A stretch of 64,000 nucleotides of DNA from Flavobacterium taihuense (GCF_019351435.1 NZ_JAHWYN010000014.1:54563-118562); one strand, 5' to 3'; positions 1 through 8,585 are shown, numbered from the stretch's first letter. Program-made: numbers and translations. Notes: a model not told the origin generated them from the sequence alone.

Positions 1-66
1 TGTGATACGTCGGCTTCGGATGCCTTTGACTATGGCTTTTGGTATTGTGATTTGTTGGAGAAATGA
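1..66 (+). CDS. C-terminal end of an unidentified protein (partial)
   Basis: Frame 1 is open from the window edge for 21 codons and ends at TGA (64-66). It lies 24 bases before the next plus-strand start and points the same way, which fits the tail of an upstream gene in the same transcription unit. The peptide is acidic and aromatic (DTSASDAF, DYGFWYCDLLEK). It is too short to assign to a family. It could be a chance open frame. Confidence 0.45.
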   Translation, partial: CDTSASDAFDYGFWYCDLLEK

Positions 67-90
67 TGGCTTAATTTTTAATGAATTCAT

Positions 91-600
91 ATGTTAGCCA
101 ATAAATATAGTAGAGAATTAGAAAAGGTTTTGTTTTTTTTGAACGAAATTGGGATAGCTATTATCGAAAAAGAATTGGATGAAACCACTTTTTTACCAGG
201 CCTATGTTTGGGTCCCAATTGTATTTATGTTGATTTTGGAAAGCTATTGTATGCTGGTGATATTTTGCACGAAGCAGGACATTTGGCTGTTACCACTGCA
301 TCCGAACGGGAATTGGTTGGAACAAATCACATCTCTAAAGACTGGCCTACTCAAGGGGATGAAATAGGTGCTATATTATGGTCCTATGCTGCTATTTATC
401 ATTTGGAATTGCCTTTGGAATTTGTATTTCATCCTAACGGATATAAAAATAACTCAGATTGGTTCATTTCAAATTTCAGTAATGGAAACTATATTGGTTT
501 GCCTTTTTTAGAATGGACAGGACTTACTTTAAGTGAAAATCGAGCAGTATTGGAAGGAAAAAAAGCTTTTCCGGTGATGCAAAAATGGTTAAGAGATTAA
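91..600 (+). CDS. conserved hypothetical protein with HExxH motif
   Basis: 169 aa, no signal peptide or membrane segment, so probably cytoplasmic. Residues 60-64 read HEAGH, a textbook HExxH zinc-binding motif in a helical context (GDILHEAGHLAV), and E91 in a later predicted helix could be a third ligand. Seen: the motif and its hydrophobic setting. Inferred: a zincin-like fold, although many small HExxH proteins are not proteases. The stop is only 3 bases before the next gene, an Asp/Asn beta-hydroxylase-like protein, so the two are almost certainly co-transcribed. I do not recognise a named family. Confidence 0.8.
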   Translation: MLANKYSRELEKVLFFLNEIGIAIIEKELDETTFLPGLCLGPNCIYVDFGKLLYAGDILHEAGHLAVTTASERELVGTNHISKDWPTQGDEIGAILWSYAAIYHLELPLEFVFHPNGYKNNSDWFISNFSNGNYIGLPFLEWTGLTLSENRAVLEGKKAFPVMQKWLRD

Positions 601-603
601 GCT

Positions 604-1293
604 ATGGAAGAATTAGTACGCACGATAAAATTCCCTATTCTTTTTGATGCAGAACGTTTGAAAACGGATGTTGAAAAAGTATTGAAACAAAATTGGATTG
701 ATCATTACAATACCAATGATTATTCGGGTAAATGGACTTCTATCGCCTTGATGGCACAAGGAGGAAAATCAGACGCAATATATGCGTTCCCAAATGGTAA
801 TGAACCAATCAAAAATACTGAGGTTTTGGAGTCCTGTGATTATTTTAAATCTATTTTGAATGATTTTTTATTCAAAAAAACTGCTGTTCGTTTATTGCAA
901 TTAGCTGTTGGTGCAGAAGTGAAACCACATAGTGATCATTGTCTGGGATATGAAGATGGTTCTTTTCGATTGCATATCCCAATTATTACGAATACTGAAG
1001 TTGAGTTTCTTTTGGATGGTAATCGCATTATAATGAATGAAGGTGAATGCTGGTATATTGATGCAAATTTTGTGCATTCGGTGGCAAATCGGGGAACAAG
1101 TAATCGCATTCATTTAGTTATAGACGGTGTTCGAAACGAGTGGACTGACCAACTTTTTTTTAAGGAAGCCAATCCTAATCAATTTATAAAGTCCAAACCT
1201 GTTATGAGTAATGAACAAAAAATGCTCATGATAGCCGAGTTGCAACGCATGAATTCCACTGTAGCCAATGATCTGATTAAGGAGATTAAGTAA
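604..1293 (+). CDS. aspartyl/asparaginyl beta-hydroxylase-like dioxygenase
   Basis: 229 aa. The central part (about residues 95-175) has the pattern of the aspartyl/asparaginyl beta-hydroxylase fold, a 2-oxoglutarate/Fe(II) dioxygenase: HSDH at 109-112, FRLHIPI at 121-127, a GECWYID turn, then H158 (FVHSVANRG) and R168 (NRIHLVID). By family analogy H109/D111 and H158 would bind iron and R168 the co-substrate carboxylate. About 60 C-terminal residues beyond the core are not explained by it. No export signal, so probably cytosolic. The substrate is unknown; known relatives modify Asp/Asn side chains or small molecules. It follows the HExxH gene by 3 bases and converges on the carbamoyltransferase gene 7 bases further on. 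Confidence 0.8.
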   Translation: MEELVRTIKFPILFDAERLKTDVEKVLKQNWIDHYNTNDYSGKWTSIALMAQGGKSDAIYAFPNGNEPIKNTEVLESCDYFKSILNDFLFKKTAVRLLQLAVGAEVKPHSDHCLGYEDGSFRLHIPIITNTEVEFLLDGNRIIMNEGECWYIDANFVHSVANRGTSNRIHLVIDGVRNEWTDQLFFKEANPNQFIKSKPVMSNEQKMLMIAELQRMNSTVANDLIKEIK

Positions 1294-1300
1294 ATCGTTC

Positions 1301-3013
1301 TTAATTTGTGAGATTATCTTTTTCTACCACTGTATTTTCAAGTATCAAAATATCTAAAGCCGAAATCTCAAATAAATAAAGTGCTTCCTTTGGCGTTTCA
1401 ACAATTGGCATTCCTTTTTTGTTTAAACTGGTATTAAGCAATACGCCAATACCGCTCTGTTTTTCAAATTCATTTAACAATTTAACAAACCGAGGATTCC
1501 ATGTTTCTTCAACGGTTTGTACCCGAGCTGATCCATCACAATGCGTTACATTACACAATTCCTTGAGGTATTCAGGACGGGTTTTATCAACCAATATCAT
1601 ATAAGGGCTGTTTCTGCCGCTTTCAAAATAATCACTGACTTTTTCTTTTAAAACAGCTGGAGCAAAAGGACGAAAGTCTTCCCTGAACTTAATATTTTTA
1701 TTAATGTGTGCTTTCATTCCTTCGATTCCTGGGTGAGCTAAAATACTTCTTCTGCCCAAAGAACGCGGACCAAACTCAGAACCCGATTGGAACCAAGCGA
1801 TTGTTTTGCCTTCATTTAGTTTTTGGGCACAGTATAAAATTAAAGGCTCATCTGTTTCAAATTTCTTTTTATTGTAGTTTTTATTCGATTTCTCTTGGAG
1901 TGCTTCATTTATTTGTTTTTCACTGTATTGCTTTCCAAAACAAGTACTTCCGTCATGACTTACTTTTGGCATTTTTAAATAGTCAAGCCATCCATAATAA
2001 GCACAACCCAATGCCAACCCATTATCACCAGCTGCAGGTTCAAAATAAATATTTTTGGCTATTTTGGCATCTTCCAGTTTAGCATTGGCGACTGCATTAA
2101 GGGCAACACCTCCCGTATAACATAGATTTTTGTGCGGAAATTGTTCCAGTCGATTTGCAATACAAGTAATGACTGCTTTTTCTACCTGCTCCTGAGCCCA
2201 CTTTGCTACATTGGCATAATAAGAAAAATGTTTTTTAAAATACTCATATCCTTTTGAAGGATTTGTGAAATGTTTTTTCCAATTATTTGTTACCAATAGC
2301 GACCCCGATTGGAACTCAAAGGCATTAAAATTAAAACCCTTAGCATTGCCAAATGGAGCAAGCCCCATTAATTTTCCCACATCATCCATGTCTCCAAATA
2401 CATACAAACTAACAGCTGCATAAAAGCCACCTATGGAATGTTCTGTGGTTGGAAGCTTTAATTCGGTTGTTGTTGCACCTGACATTTTGCTAAAATCTTT
2501 GATTAATGGAGTCAATTTTTGACCGTCAAAATGATAAAAACTATCTTTTTCACAGATCATCTCTGTTTCATTCAAAAAAGAAGAGTCAATATTCTTTTTC
2601 TGTTCCGGATGCATACTCAAAAACTGATTCAGCGGACTGCCACAACCATCAATAACCATCACTGCACATTCAGAAAAAGGAGAAGTTCCCACAGCACTAT
2701 AGGCATGTGCCAAATGATGCGATATATTTATAATCTCAGGTTTATTTACCGTAGCAAAAATTCTTTCTCCCCTAAATTGATTTCTGTCCGGAATATCAAA
2801 ATTAGCGCATTGAACTACTAAAGAGACATCACTTAGCGAAATACCCTCGGCATCCAAGCAGTATTGGATTGCTAAAGTATCGTTACCTCCATCGTGCTTT
2901 TTTCTGCTGATTCGTTCTTTTTCGATACCCACACAAACTTGGCCATTTTTTAATAATACTGCCGAACCGTTATGTGAAAGTCCTGTTCCAAGTACATAAA
3001 TAGGTGGAGCCAA
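1301..3013 (-). CDS. carbamoyltransferase, NodU/CmcH family
   Basis: 570 aa, near full length for the family. The N-terminal ASKHA-type domain carries the family signature HHLAHAYSA at about 99-107 (metal-binding and catalytic His). A YrdC-like C-terminal part carries SGSEFGPRSLGRRSILAHP (about 405-425), which binds the carbamoyl-adenylate intermediate. These enzymes transfer carbamoyl from carbamoyl phosphate, with ATP, to hydroxyls of sugars, antibiotics or Nod factors. The acceptor here is unknown. The start is TTG at 3011-3013: the frame upstream is open to the TAG of the preceding gene with no ATG, and the homologous N-terminus needs to begin close to this point. It shares its strand with the upstream aminopeptidase gene (57-base gap). 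Confidence 0.9.
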   Translation of the reverse strand: MAPPIYVLGTGLSHNGSAVLLKNGQVCVGIEKERISRKKHDGGNDTLAIQYCLDAEGISLSDVSLVVQCANFDIPDRNQFRGERIFATVNKPEIINISHHLAHAYSAVGTSPFSECAVMVIDGCGSPLNQFLSMHPEQKKNIDSSFLNETEMICEKDSFYHFDGQKLTPLIKDFSKMSGATTTELKLPTTEHSIGGFYAAVSLYVFGDMDDVGKLMGLAPFGNAKGFNFNAFEFQSGSLLVTNNWKKHFTNPSKGYEYFKKHFSYYANVAKWAQEQVEKAVITCIANRLEQFPHKNLCYTGGVALNAVANAKLEDAKIAKNIYFEPAAGDNGLALGCAYYGWLDYLKMPKVSHDGSTCFGKQYSEKQINEALQEKSNKNYNKKKFETDEPLILYCAQKLNEGKTIAWFQSGSEFGPRSLGRRSILAHPGIEGMKAHINKNIKFREDFRPFAPAVLKEKVSDYFESGRNSPYMILVDKTRPEYLKELCNVTHCDGSARVQTVEETWNPRFVKLLNEFEKQSGIGVLLNTSLNKKGMPIVETPKEALYLFEISALDILILENTVVEKDNLTN

Positions 3014-3070
3014 TTGAATATGTTTTTTGAGGTTAAATAGAAAGTATAATGATAAACCAAAATGATTATG

Positions 3071-4561
3071 CTAATCCAATTTGGGTAAATTAAAAGCATC
3101 CAAAACACTTTTTTCTGCCATCAGCTCTTCTATATCACTTGATTTTCGTGGAGCTTCAGTTGATAGAATAACTGGAGCATTATCCGTTACCAATATATCA
3201 TCTTCGATTCGTACTGCAATTCCCCACCATTTTTTATCACAATCACTACCATTTGGAATATATATACCTGGCTCAACAGTAAGCACCATATCTTTCTCGA
3301 AAGTATTGTACATACCAGGATCATGCACATCCAACCCAATATGGTGAGAAGTTCCGTGAGGAAAGTATTTTCTGGAATCATCTGCTGTTTTGATGATTCC
3401 TAATTTTAGTAAACCATTGCTAATAATATCGCGAGCTGCTTTATCAGGAGCTATAAAACTATTGCCAATTTTTACCGTTACAATGCCCGCTTCTTGTGCT
3501 TCATAAACCAAATCGTAAATTATTTTTTGTTCTGGAGAAAATTTACCATTGGCAGGAATAGTTCGGGTGACATCGGCTGTATAACCATGATATTCAGCTC
3601 CGAGATCCATTAAAACCAAATCATTATCGACTTTCATTTTGCTATTTTCGATGTAATGCAAAACACAGCCGTTGTTTCCTGCGCCAACGATAGAAGGATA
3701 ACCTTCGTATTCGCTGCCATATTTTTTATAGACAAATTCATGAATCCCTTGTATTTCAGCTTCAGACATTCCTGAATGCATGGCTTTCATAGTTTCGCGT
3801 TGACCCATCGCCGAAATACGAACCGCTTTGGTTAACAAAACCATTTCTTCCTTGGACTTAACCTCACGTAAACTCGCCATATAATTGGTAATAGTCTTGG
3901 TGTCTATGTTTGCTTTTTTAGGTGTAATGCTCTTAGAAGCATTAATTTCGTTTTGAATTTTAGAATCAGCATTGGTTTTAGTTTCAACTTTTGTATTGTA
4001 GCCAATTTGGTTTTTAAATGAACCTACTAATTTGTATAAATCAGCGTCCTCTTTTTTAGAATCGCGATAATCGTCTTTGAAATCAGTAAAGAAGACGTTG
4101 CTAAAATTATAAAAATCGATTCCTGAGTTTAAAAATTCTTTTCCATTAAGAGCGTTTTCAAAACCTAGATTTTTTTTGGTACCATCCACTCCTAAACGTA
4201 CGCCTGTCCATTGTTCTGCTTTTGGATTTTTTTCTTGAACATAAAGAAGTTCATTATATGTTTTACCTTCTTTATTGGTTTGATTATCCGAAAAAATCAC
4301 CAAGACACAATTAGGCTCTTTATATCCTGTCAAATAATAAAAATTAGGATCTTGATGGTATATAAAATCAACATCATTCGCTCTATTTCTAATGGCATTT
4401 CCAAAAAAAACGGCTACACTATTCTTCGGCATTTTTTTGCGTAAAGCTTCTCTTCTTTCCTTGTGAAATTGAGCCGACAGATAATCCGTTGGGTTTCCAT
4501 TTTGAGCTATTGCCGTACAAACAAGTATTGCTGTGAGGATAAAAGAAAGTTTAAATTTCAT
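3071..4561 (-). CDS. pepP: secreted Xaa-Pro aminopeptidase (M24B)
   Basis: 496 aa. A hydrophobic signal peptide ends near ILVCTAIAQ, so the enzyme is exported to the periplasm or outer surface. An aminopeptidase P N-terminal domain (about 25-170) is followed by a Lys/Asn-rich linker (about 175-220) and the pita-bread M24 domain. The five metal ligands are visible: LMDLGAEYHGYTADVTRT (two Asp), GTSHHIGLDVHD (His), LTVEPGIYI (Glu) and VRIEDDILV (Glu). It removes N-terminal residues before proline. In cells that export many proteins it probably serves peptide scavenging. A 400-base gene-free gap lies upstream and a carbamoyltransferase gene follows on the same strand. The gene symbol is by family analogy. 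Confidence 0.93.
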   Translation of the reverse strand: MKFKLSFILTAILVCTAIAQNGNPTDYLSAQFHKERREALRKKMPKNSVAVFFGNAIRNRANDVDFIYHQDPNFYYLTGYKEPNCVLVIFSDNQTNKEGKTYNELLYVQEKNPKAEQWTGVRLGVDGTKKNLGFENALNGKEFLNSGIDFYNFSNVFFTDFKDDYRDSKKEDADLYKLVGSFKNQIGYNTKVETKTNADSKIQNEINASKSITPKKANIDTKTITNYMASLREVKSKEEMVLLTKAVRISAMGQRETMKAMHSGMSEAEIQGIHEFVYKKYGSEYEGYPSIVGAGNNGCVLHYIENSKMKVDNDLVLMDLGAEYHGYTADVTRTIPANGKFSPEQKIIYDLVYEAQEAGIVTVKIGNSFIAPDKAARDIISNGLLKLGIIKTADDSRKYFPHGTSHHIGLDVHDPGMYNTFEKDMVLTVEPGIYIPNGSDCDKKWWGIAVRIEDDILVTDNAPVILSTEAPRKSSDIEELMAEKSVLDAFNLPKLD

Positions 4562-4961
4562 ATTGTTTCGGTTTTAGGATAATACCCGTTTGTTTTTAAT
4601 GAATTGAAAGTAAATATAAATATTTTTTGCAGTTGGCTTGTGTTTTTTTCTTCCTTACTTACTATTACAAATAAAAAAGAGAACAATAAAGCAATGTACT
4701 TTAGAGCTCTCTTTTCAAAAATTGTAATAATTGAAAATTAACCAAACATTCAAATTATTAACAAAACGGGTAAACAATCCTCATCAATTTACCTTTTGAC
4801 ATTCTAATTCAGGATTATCTGAATTGTACTTATTCTTTGACAAAGAGTTCTTTTTTACAAATAGAATTCAGTATCAAAATGTTTAGTACCTACATTACTA
4901 TAGATGTTGTCTTTAATAAAAGGTTGCGTCAAATTAGAATTATTTTTTCGCATTGTTAAAT
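4562..4961. other. gene-free stretch, 400 bases
   Basis: AT-rich spacer between pepP (start 4561, minus) and the 3' end of the DUF1697 gene (4962, minus). No open frame with coding character is seen. It should hold the pepP promoter: TATATTTA on the minus strand at about 4610-4617 resembles the TAnnTTTG -7 box, with no convincing -33 box. A weak inverted repeat (4675-4682 with 4708-4715, 25-base loop, U-rich on the minus strand) might end the DUF1697 transcript but is poor. Confidence 0.6.
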
Positions 4962-5507
4962 TTATCTCTCTTCATACATTTTAAACAACTGTGTAACGGT
5001 ATTCCAATTGCGGATTGTTGCGGTTACATTCAGTTTTTTCTCGATGTATTTCTGATCAAATTTGGTTTTTCCTGCTCCTACAGCATATTTAATAAAGATT
5101 CTGTTTTCGTCGATGCTGGCTTCGTCTGGTTTTACCTGACTCATTTTTAAATCATTAATACTGTCACTTCGCAACGCAATTGAAACGAAAGCCACATATA
5201 ATTTTTTAGAGTCAACATCATTTTCTTTCAAAAATGGATTGTTTTTGAGACTTTTTTCTAAATCCGATTTTCCAATAACAACGATAGGAACTTCGTGTCC
5301 AAAAGCTTTGAAAATTTCCTGTTTGATTTTAAAACCAACTGAAGCTGGGTTTTCCTCCTCGGTATCCACAAAAACATTTCCGGATTGAATATACGTTTGT
5401 ACATTCTTGAAACCAATAGCTTCTAAAGTAGTTTTTAAAGCATCCATTTTTATCATATTGTGACCTGAAACATTGATGCCACGAAGCAGTGCGAGATGAG
5501 TTGTCAT
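4962..5507 (-). CDS. DUF1697 family protein
   Basis: 181 aa, the usual length for DUF1697. The N-terminus (THLALLRGINVSGHNMIKM) is the hallmark of the family, followed by the typical strand/turn YIQSGNVFVDT. The fold is an alpha/beta sandwich and no activity is established. No signal peptide, so cytoplasmic. It sits alone on the minus strand between pepP and the YhcH-type gene with about 55 bases on its 5' side. Function remains unknown. Confidence 0.88.
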   Translation of the reverse strand: MTTHLALLRGINVSGHNMIKMDALKTTLEAIGFKNVQTYIQSGNVFVDTEEENPASVGFKIKQEIFKAFGHEVPIVVIGKSDLEKSLKNNPFLKENDVDSKKLYVAFVSIALRSDSINDLKMSQVKPDEASIDENRIFIKYAVGAGKTKFDQKYIEKKLNVTATIRNWNTVTQLFKMYEER

Positions 5508-5563
5508 TTTTTTATTTTTATAAATGCAAAAGTATTGTGTTTATAGGTAGTAATGAGTGTTTA

Positions 5564-6010
5564 TTAAATTTTCACCTTTACGACTACTTTTTTCACTTTC
5601 GAAATTTGACCTGCTTTGACTCCTGGTCTATGGAGATCTTCCGGAAAGAATAGTGTAAACATTCCTTCCTCTACTCTAAGCATTGAAGTTTCACCTTTAT
5701 AGAAAGTGTAATCTTTTTCTAAGTTTTCTTCTACAACCTCTTGATTGGTTAAAGGGGTAAATCCCATCAGTTCAACTCCTTGAATAACATATTGTATATC
5801 GATGTATTTATGATGTCCTTCCAAAACACAATCTTTCTCTTCTTTGGTGTCATATTCCTGAACGATTGCAAAAATATCATCATTGTCAATTTGGTATTTT
5901 CCTGATTCTATTGTGGTCAAGTCAGTTTCAGTAATAAATTCAAATCCTTTAGCCAATCTTTTGGTAAGCTTACTGTATAGTCTGTAATTTTCTATTTTGT
6001 CGATAACCAT
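5564..6010 (-). CDS. YhcH/YjgK/YiaL family protein (DUF386)
   Basis: 148 aa, normal family length. The cupin-like beta-barrel signature is clear: LEGHHKYIDIQYVIQG (about 76-91) supplies His residues for metal binding and MFTLFFPEDLHRPG (about 117-130) closes the barrel; EGHHK and DLHRPG are the two family motifs. E. coli relatives are linked to sialic-acid and ketogulonate catabolism (suggested sugar anomerase), but there are no sugar genes here, so the substrate cannot be inferred. Cytoplasmic. ATG start with an AT-rich upstream region; divergent from recG across 190 bases. Confidence 0.9.
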   Translation of the reverse strand: MVIDKIENYRLYSKLTKRLAKGFEFITETDLTTIESGKYQIDNDDIFAIVQEYDTKEEKDCVLEGHHKYIDIQYVIQGVELMGFTPLTNQEVVEENLEKDYTFYKGETSMLRVEEGMFTLFFPEDLHRPGVKAGQISKVKKVVVKVKI

Positions 6011-6154
6011 TTTGTGTTTTTTTTATTTGATTTCAAAGGTATTGTGAATTATAAGAATTTCCTAAACATTCCCATTTCCAAATTTCCAAACAAAAAACTA
6101 TCTTCGCTTTTTTAAAAAGAGAAAAGAAAATAGAACAAGGAGAATAGACTCCAA

Positions 6155-6198
6155 AAATCTAAATTCTAGAATCTGCAATCTAAATTCTGTAATCTAAA
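6155..6198 (+). repeat. short-period AATCTAAA/ATTCT repeat just before recG
   Basis: Imperfect tandem copies of AATCTAAATTCT-like units (period roughly 9-12 bases) end 3 bases before the recG ATG. The same type of array precedes the RND pump gene at 9845-9897. Unit spacing is irregular and the units drift, so this is a degenerate array rather than a clean satellite. Confidence 0.6.
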
Positions 6199-6200
6199 AA

Positions 6201-8309
6201 ATGTCCAATAATCTCCTAGAAACTCCCATAGAATATCTTAAAGGCGTAGGTCCCAATCGGGGCGCGTTGTTGCGTAAGGAATTGGGAATTTTTAAATATG
6301 GAGATTTAGTCAATTTTTTTCCAAATCGTTACATTGATCGCACTCGTTATTACAAGATTAATGAGTTGCAGAACAATATTGCCGAAGTACAGATTATTGG
6401 TAAAATCATCAATATCAAAACAGTTGAATTTGGTCGCAACCAAAAACGATTGGTAGCTACGTTTGTAGATGATACAGGACAAATGGATCTCAACTGGTTT
6501 CAGGGACACAAATGGATTAAAGAGAGTTTGAAGCTCAATGAAGTCATTGTTATTTTTGGAAAATGTACTCAATACGGAAGCCAATACAGTATGGCGCATC
6601 CAGAAATCGAGTTGTTGAGCGAACACGAAAAAAGTTTGCGTTCCGCAATGCAACCTGTTTATCCTTCAACAGAAACATTGGCCAATCGCGGCATAACGAA
6701 TCGCGTGGTGAATAAAATGATGCAGCAATTGTTTCTCGAAACGCAGGCATTATTTAGCGAAACTTTGCCTTCTTATTTGACCAGCGAACTCAAACTGATT
6801 CCCAAAAACGCAGCTTTATTCAACATACATTTTCCCAAAAGTGCCGAAATTCTGGCGAAAGCACAATTCCGATTGAAATTTGAAGAATTGTTCTTCATTC
6901 AATTGCAATTGATAACGAAGAATTTGATTCGGAAACATAAAATAAAGGGGCATCCTTTCACCACAGTGGGAGAGTTTTTTAATGACTTTTATCAAAATCA
7001 TTTGCCATTTGAACTGACAAATGCTCAAAAAAGGGTAATCAAGGAAATAAGAACCGATATGGGAAGCAACGCCCAAATGAACCGATTACTGCAAGGTGAT
7101 GTTGGGTCAGGAAAAACCATTGTGGCTTTTATGAGTATGCTTTTGGCACTGGATAATGGTTTTCAGGCCTGTTTGATGGCGCCAACAGAAATCTTGGCCA
7201 ATCAGCATTTTATAGGATTGTCTGAATTGGCTGCTTCCTTAAATATCAACATAAAAATACTCACGGGTTCGACCAAAATTGCCGCCCGCAGAATCATACA
7301 CGAAGAACTGGAAAACGGCACTTTGCAAATCCTTATCGGTACTCATGCTTTATTGGAAGACAAAGTTAAATTTCAAAATTTAGGCTTGGCAGTAATTGAC
7401 GAGCAACACCGTTTTGGAGTCGAACAGCGTTCCAAATTGTGGAAAAAAAATACGGTTCCACCTCATATTTTGGTGATGACGGCCACTCCTATTCCAAGAA
7501 CTTTGGCGATGAGTTTGTACGGCGATCTGGATATTTCAGTGATTGATGAATTGCCTCCGGGTAGAAAACCCATTCAGACTGTACATCGTTTTGATTCGAA
7601 TCGACTAAAAGTTTGGAAATTCATTCGGGATGAAATTGCGTTGGGTCGCCAAATTTATATTGTTTATCCATTGATTCAAGAATCGGAAAAAATGGATTAC
7701 AAGGATTTGATGGATGGTTACGAGAGTATTTCTCGTGATTTTCCACTGCCGCAATATTCGGTTTCGATCCTTCACGGAAAAATGAAACCTGCAGACAAAG
7801 ATGAAGAAATGAAACGCTTTGCTGAAGGTAAAACAAATATTATGGTAGCCACAACCGTAATTGAAGTAGGTGTAAATGTGCCTAATGCGAGCGTTATGAT
7901 TATCGAAAGTGCCGAGCGTTTTGGACTTTCACAGCTTCACCAATTGCGGGGTCGTGTAGGTCGAGGTGCCGATCAAAGTTATTGTATCTTGATGACTTCT
8001 TTCAAATTGTCAAGTGACAGTAAAACCCGAATGGAAACGATGGTGAGTACCAATGACGGTTTCGAAATTGCCGAAGTCGATTTGAAGCTTCGTGGACCTG
8101 GCGATTTGATGGGGACACAACAAAGTGGTGTTCTAAATCTCCAAATTGCCGATATTGTTCGAGACAGGGATATTTTAATGTTGGCACGAAACTATGCTAT
8201 AAAAATTCTAAAGGATGATGCTCCTATGCAAAAACCGGAAAATGCTATCCTAAAAGCCGTTTTTATAGAATTGACCAAAAAGAAAAATATTTGGAATTAC
8301 ATTAGTTAA
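6201..8309 (+). CDS. recG: ATP-dependent DNA helicase RecG
   Basis: 702 aa, full length. Order: N-terminal wedge/OB domain (about 1-200) for branched-DNA binding, then helicase domain 1 with Walker A LQGDVGSGKT (about 297-306) and the DEQH box (IDEQHRFGVEQR, about 399), motif III (VMTATPIPRTLA), then helicase domain 2 with TTVIEVGVNVPNA and the QLRGRVGRG motif, and the RecG C-terminal domain. RecG drives fork regression and branch migration during repair. The start at 6201 is preferred because ETPIEYLKGVGPNR is the standard RecG N-terminus. It is a single gene facing away from the YhcH-type gene; a 461-base spacer follows. Confidence 0.97.
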   Translation: MSNNLLETPIEYLKGVGPNRGALLRKELGIFKYGDLVNFFPNRYIDRTRYYKINELQNNIAEVQIIGKIINIKTVEFGRNQKRLVATFVDDTGQMDLNWFQGHKWIKESLKLNEVIVIFGKCTQYGSQYSMAHPEIELLSEHEKSLRSAMQPVYPSTETLANRGITNRVVNKMMQQLFLETQALFSETLPSYLTSELKLIPKNAALFNIHFPKSAEILAKAQFRLKFEELFFIQLQLITKNLIRKHKIKGHPFTTVGEFFNDFYQNHLPFELTNAQKRVIKEIRTDMGSNAQMNRLLQGDVGSGKTIVAFMSMLLALDNGFQACLMAPTEILANQHFIGLSELAASLNINIKILTGSTKIAARRIIHEELENGTLQILIGTHALLEDKVKFQNLGLAVIDEQHRFGVEQRSKLWKKNTVPPHILVMTATPIPRTLAMSLYGDLDISVIDELPPGRKPIQTVHRFDSNRLKVWKFIRDEIALGRQIYIVYPLIQESEKMDYKDLMDGYESISRDFPLPQYSVSILHGKMKPADKDEEMKRFAEGKTNIMVATTVIEVGVNVPNASVMIIESAERFGLSQLHQLRGRVGRGADQSYCILMTSFKLSSDSKTRMETMVSTNDGFEIAEVDLKLRGPGDLMGTQQSGVLNLQIADIVRDRDILMLARNYAIKILKDDAPMQKPENAILKAVFIELTKKKNIWNYIS

Positions 8310-8345
8310 GTTACTAAGGTTCTGAGGTGCTAAGATTCTAAGTTT
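8306..8345 (+). repeat. CTAAG short-period repeat after recG
   Basis: Units close to TTACTAAGGTTCT recur with about 8-10 base spacing directly after the recG stop. A related stretch in inverse orientation lies at 8532-8585 (reverse complement contains GATCCTAAG and GATTCTGAG), so the two arrays bracket the repeat element at 8384-8482. The same units occur at 12996-13027 before the TolC-like gene. Confidence 0.55.
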
Positions 8346-8383
8346 ATAGAACATCTATTGTAAATTAAAGAAAATAATTAGGA

Positions 8384-8482
8384 GCGAAACAATAGGCTTT
8401 ATCTGGAATTATGGGTTCCTGCTGTCCGCTATATTCCATCTCGCAAAAAAACGAGATGGAATACCACTTCCATCAGGGCTAA
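8384..8482 (+). repeat. dispersed bipartite repeat element, copy A
   Basis: Conserved arms GCTGTCCGCT (8421-8430) and ACTTCCATC (8466-8474) flank a local hairpin, stem 8432-8443 with 8452-8463 (12 bp, perfect) and an A-rich loop. The right side ends CAGGGCTA, and the left side contains AATTAGGAGC, both shared with copy D at 58.1 kb (opposite strand). The other copies are at 55366-55489 and 63096-63174. The arms are conserved while the stem sequence differs in every copy. Confidence 0.75.
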
Positions 8483-8531
8483 AGAGTCGGCAAAGTCTTA
8501 AAAAAAATCGCTATTGCACTTATTTTATTTT

Positions 8532-8585
8532 GTTCTAAGTAAAAAAACTCAGAATCTTTGTTTCTTAGCTGCTTAGGATCTTTTT
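8532..8585 (-). repeat. CTAAG short-period repeat, inverse copy
   Basis: Reading the minus strand gives GATCCTAAG, GCTAAG and GATTCTGAG units, similar to 8306-8345 on the plus strand. Together they form a loose inverted repeat around bipartite element copy A. Confidence 0.5.

Noticed and set aside
1708..2082. 124-aa antisense frame inside the carbamoyltransferase gene
   Set aside because: Lies opposite conserved family motifs and has no recognisable features of its own.
4675..4715. Inverted repeat in the pepP-DUF1697 spacer as a terminator
   Set aside because: The stem is 8 bp and AT-rich with a 25-base loop, far from any stop codon; too weak to list.
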